This document shows, piece by piece, positions 63,482 to 64,000 of a DNA stretch of 64,000 bases. The position numbers were made by a program, and so were the translations under genes. The stretch's first letter is position 1. Each line of letters starts with the position of its first letter. Source of the stretch: Thiohalocapsa marina (GTDB taxonomy: Bacteria > Pseudomonadota > Gammaproteobacteria > Chromatiales > Chromatiaceae); the NCBI RefSeq assembly GCF_008632335.1, contig NZ_VWXX01000003.1:217204-281203 (forward strand), written 5' to 3'. Below the pieces are notes generated by a model. That model did not search any database and was not told the origin of the DNA. It worked only from the letters and a program-made list of their open reading frames with translations.

Positions 63482-63840
63482 GGCATGCTCTCTGGAAATT
63501 AGGGCCGCACAGGGGGCCAGATAGGAAAGGGTGCGGAGTATAGCAGGCCCGGCCAGCGTGCATGCCGGATGCAGCCCGACTGTCGCTTGCCTGAGAGGAC
63601 ATCTGTCGCCAACGAGACGCCGCTCAGGCTTGCCTGATACCGACGGTCGCGGAACATGACCGCAAAGGTCGTAGCCGACACGAAGAAAAGACAAGGCTCG
63701 CTGCGAAAACTGATGATCGTTGGCTAAAAACCAGCATTCCCCTTCGGCTGCTTTGCGTCTTCTCTGCGCCCTCCGTGCCTTTGCGGTTTCAATTTCGAGG
63801 TCCCAGGCGGCTGGCGGCTTTAGTTTTTTGGAGACGGGCT
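63482..63840. other. Gene-free stretch upstream of queF
   Basis: No credible gene. 63745-63795 holds an imperfect run of TTTGCGTCTTCTCTGCG-like units ending in TTTGCGGTTTCAAT, which is a repeat type seen between genes in many unrelated bacteria and often mis-called as a small protein. The queF promoter should lie near 63490-63600, but no clear elements were found. Confidence 0.5.
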
Positions 63841-63946
63841 GGCGGGCTGGGTATCGGCAGTCGGGGGACGCCGTGGATCCGTCCTTGGAGGCTTCACGAT
63901 CGCATCCCTGCGATCGAGACCCCCGACCGCCGGTACCCAGCCCGCC
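63841..63946. repeat. Structured hairpin repeat, copy 2
   Basis: A 27-bp stem with 25 matching positions (63841-63867 with 63920-63946) encloses a 52-nt loop containing the perfect inner hairpin CGATCGCA-TCCC-TGCGATCG. The inner sequence matches copy 1 (41433-41534). Stem bases differ between copies, including a G-C pair in copy 1 that is an A-T pair in copy 2, so pairing is kept while sequence changes. Confidence 0.72.
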
Positions 63947-63966
63947 CGCCCGGCGCAACCACCGGG

Positions 63967-64000
63967 TGGTGGGGTGAGATTGGGGGGGCGGGTGGGGGGG
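63967..64000 (+). other. G-run tract at the window edge
   Basis: Several G-tracts (GGGG, GGGGGGG, GGG, GGGGGGG) within 40 nt could form a G-quadruplex on the plus strand, or may reflect a poorly resolved assembly end. The window stops inside it. Confidence 0.4.

Noticed and set aside
63482..63958. Upstream extension of queF to 288 residues
   Set aside because: The extension runs through the TTTGCG repeat and the structured hairpin; the unimodular QueF family is about 130 residues.
1..64000. CRISPR array, prophage or intact transposase
   Set aside because: No regularly spaced direct repeats, no phage structural genes and no DDE transposase frame were seen on either strand.

Overview
The window is GC-rich, densely coded gammaproteobacterial chromosome. 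Gene neighbourhoods (glyA-nrdR-ribD, aroA-cmk-rpsA-ihfB, surE-pcm-yqaA-nlpD-rpoS, ccoNOQP-ccoG-ccoH-ccoI-ccoS, recC-recB-recD) and the protein sequences suggest a Chromatiales-type organism (purple sulfur bacteria or relatives). That placement is an inference from gene content, not a phylogeny. No phage genes, CRISPR array or intact insertion sequence was seen.

Layout. 1-9.7 kb: tRNA-Ser(UGA), one-carbon and riboflavin genes, an orphan dihydrolipoamide-dehydrogenase-like flavoprotein, then aroA-cmk-rpsA-ihfB ending in a strong terminator. 9.8-16.2 kb: minus-strand housekeeping and stress genes (SCP2 protein, Ppx/GppA phosphatase, a 1181-residue MscS-superfamily channel, an Smr protein). 16.4-20.5 kb: stationary-phase cluster ending in rpoS. 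20.8-29.8 kb: the complete cbb3 oxidase structural and assembly set, with an extra 43-residue membrane microprotein between ccoP and ccoG. 30.3-37.5 kb: a metal (probably iron) island. It holds a minus-strand operon of four small Gly/Ala-rich membrane proteins plus an atypical heavy-metal P-type ATPase resembling the P1B-6/FezB enzymes of ferrosomes. Beside it lie a divergent HMA_2-like gene and a second minus operon (NikL-like, NikK-like, LbtU-type porin) behind a good Fur-box candidate. 37.6-41.4 kb: a SulP transporter and a second NikK/NikL-like pair. 41.7-49.5 kb: a nine-gene Mrp/Mnh-like cation/proton antiporter operon whose last gene fuses a NuoL-like subunit to a periplasmic peptidoglycan-binding tail. 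49.6-52.9 kb: an EAL-domain protein divergent from a secreted SBP_3-Cache fusion, then a small exported protein. 53.0-63.0 kb: recCBD. 63.1-63.5 kb: queF.

Two families of non-coding repeats run through the intergenic regions. One is a modular palindromic element (five copies or fragments) with GCTGATTTATT-type ends and YTAR-like junctions, often sitting on a gene's stop codon. The other is a pair of roughly 100-nt hairpins at 41.4 and 63.9 kb with conserved inner sequence and a base change compensated across the stem.

Most interesting biology: the ferrosome-like ATPase/small-membrane-protein operon next to Fur-type sites; the exported NikK/NikL-like proteins, all four predicted to be processed to an N-terminal histidine; and the antiporter subunit that has lost the usual TM5 glutamate and gained a cell-wall-binding domain.
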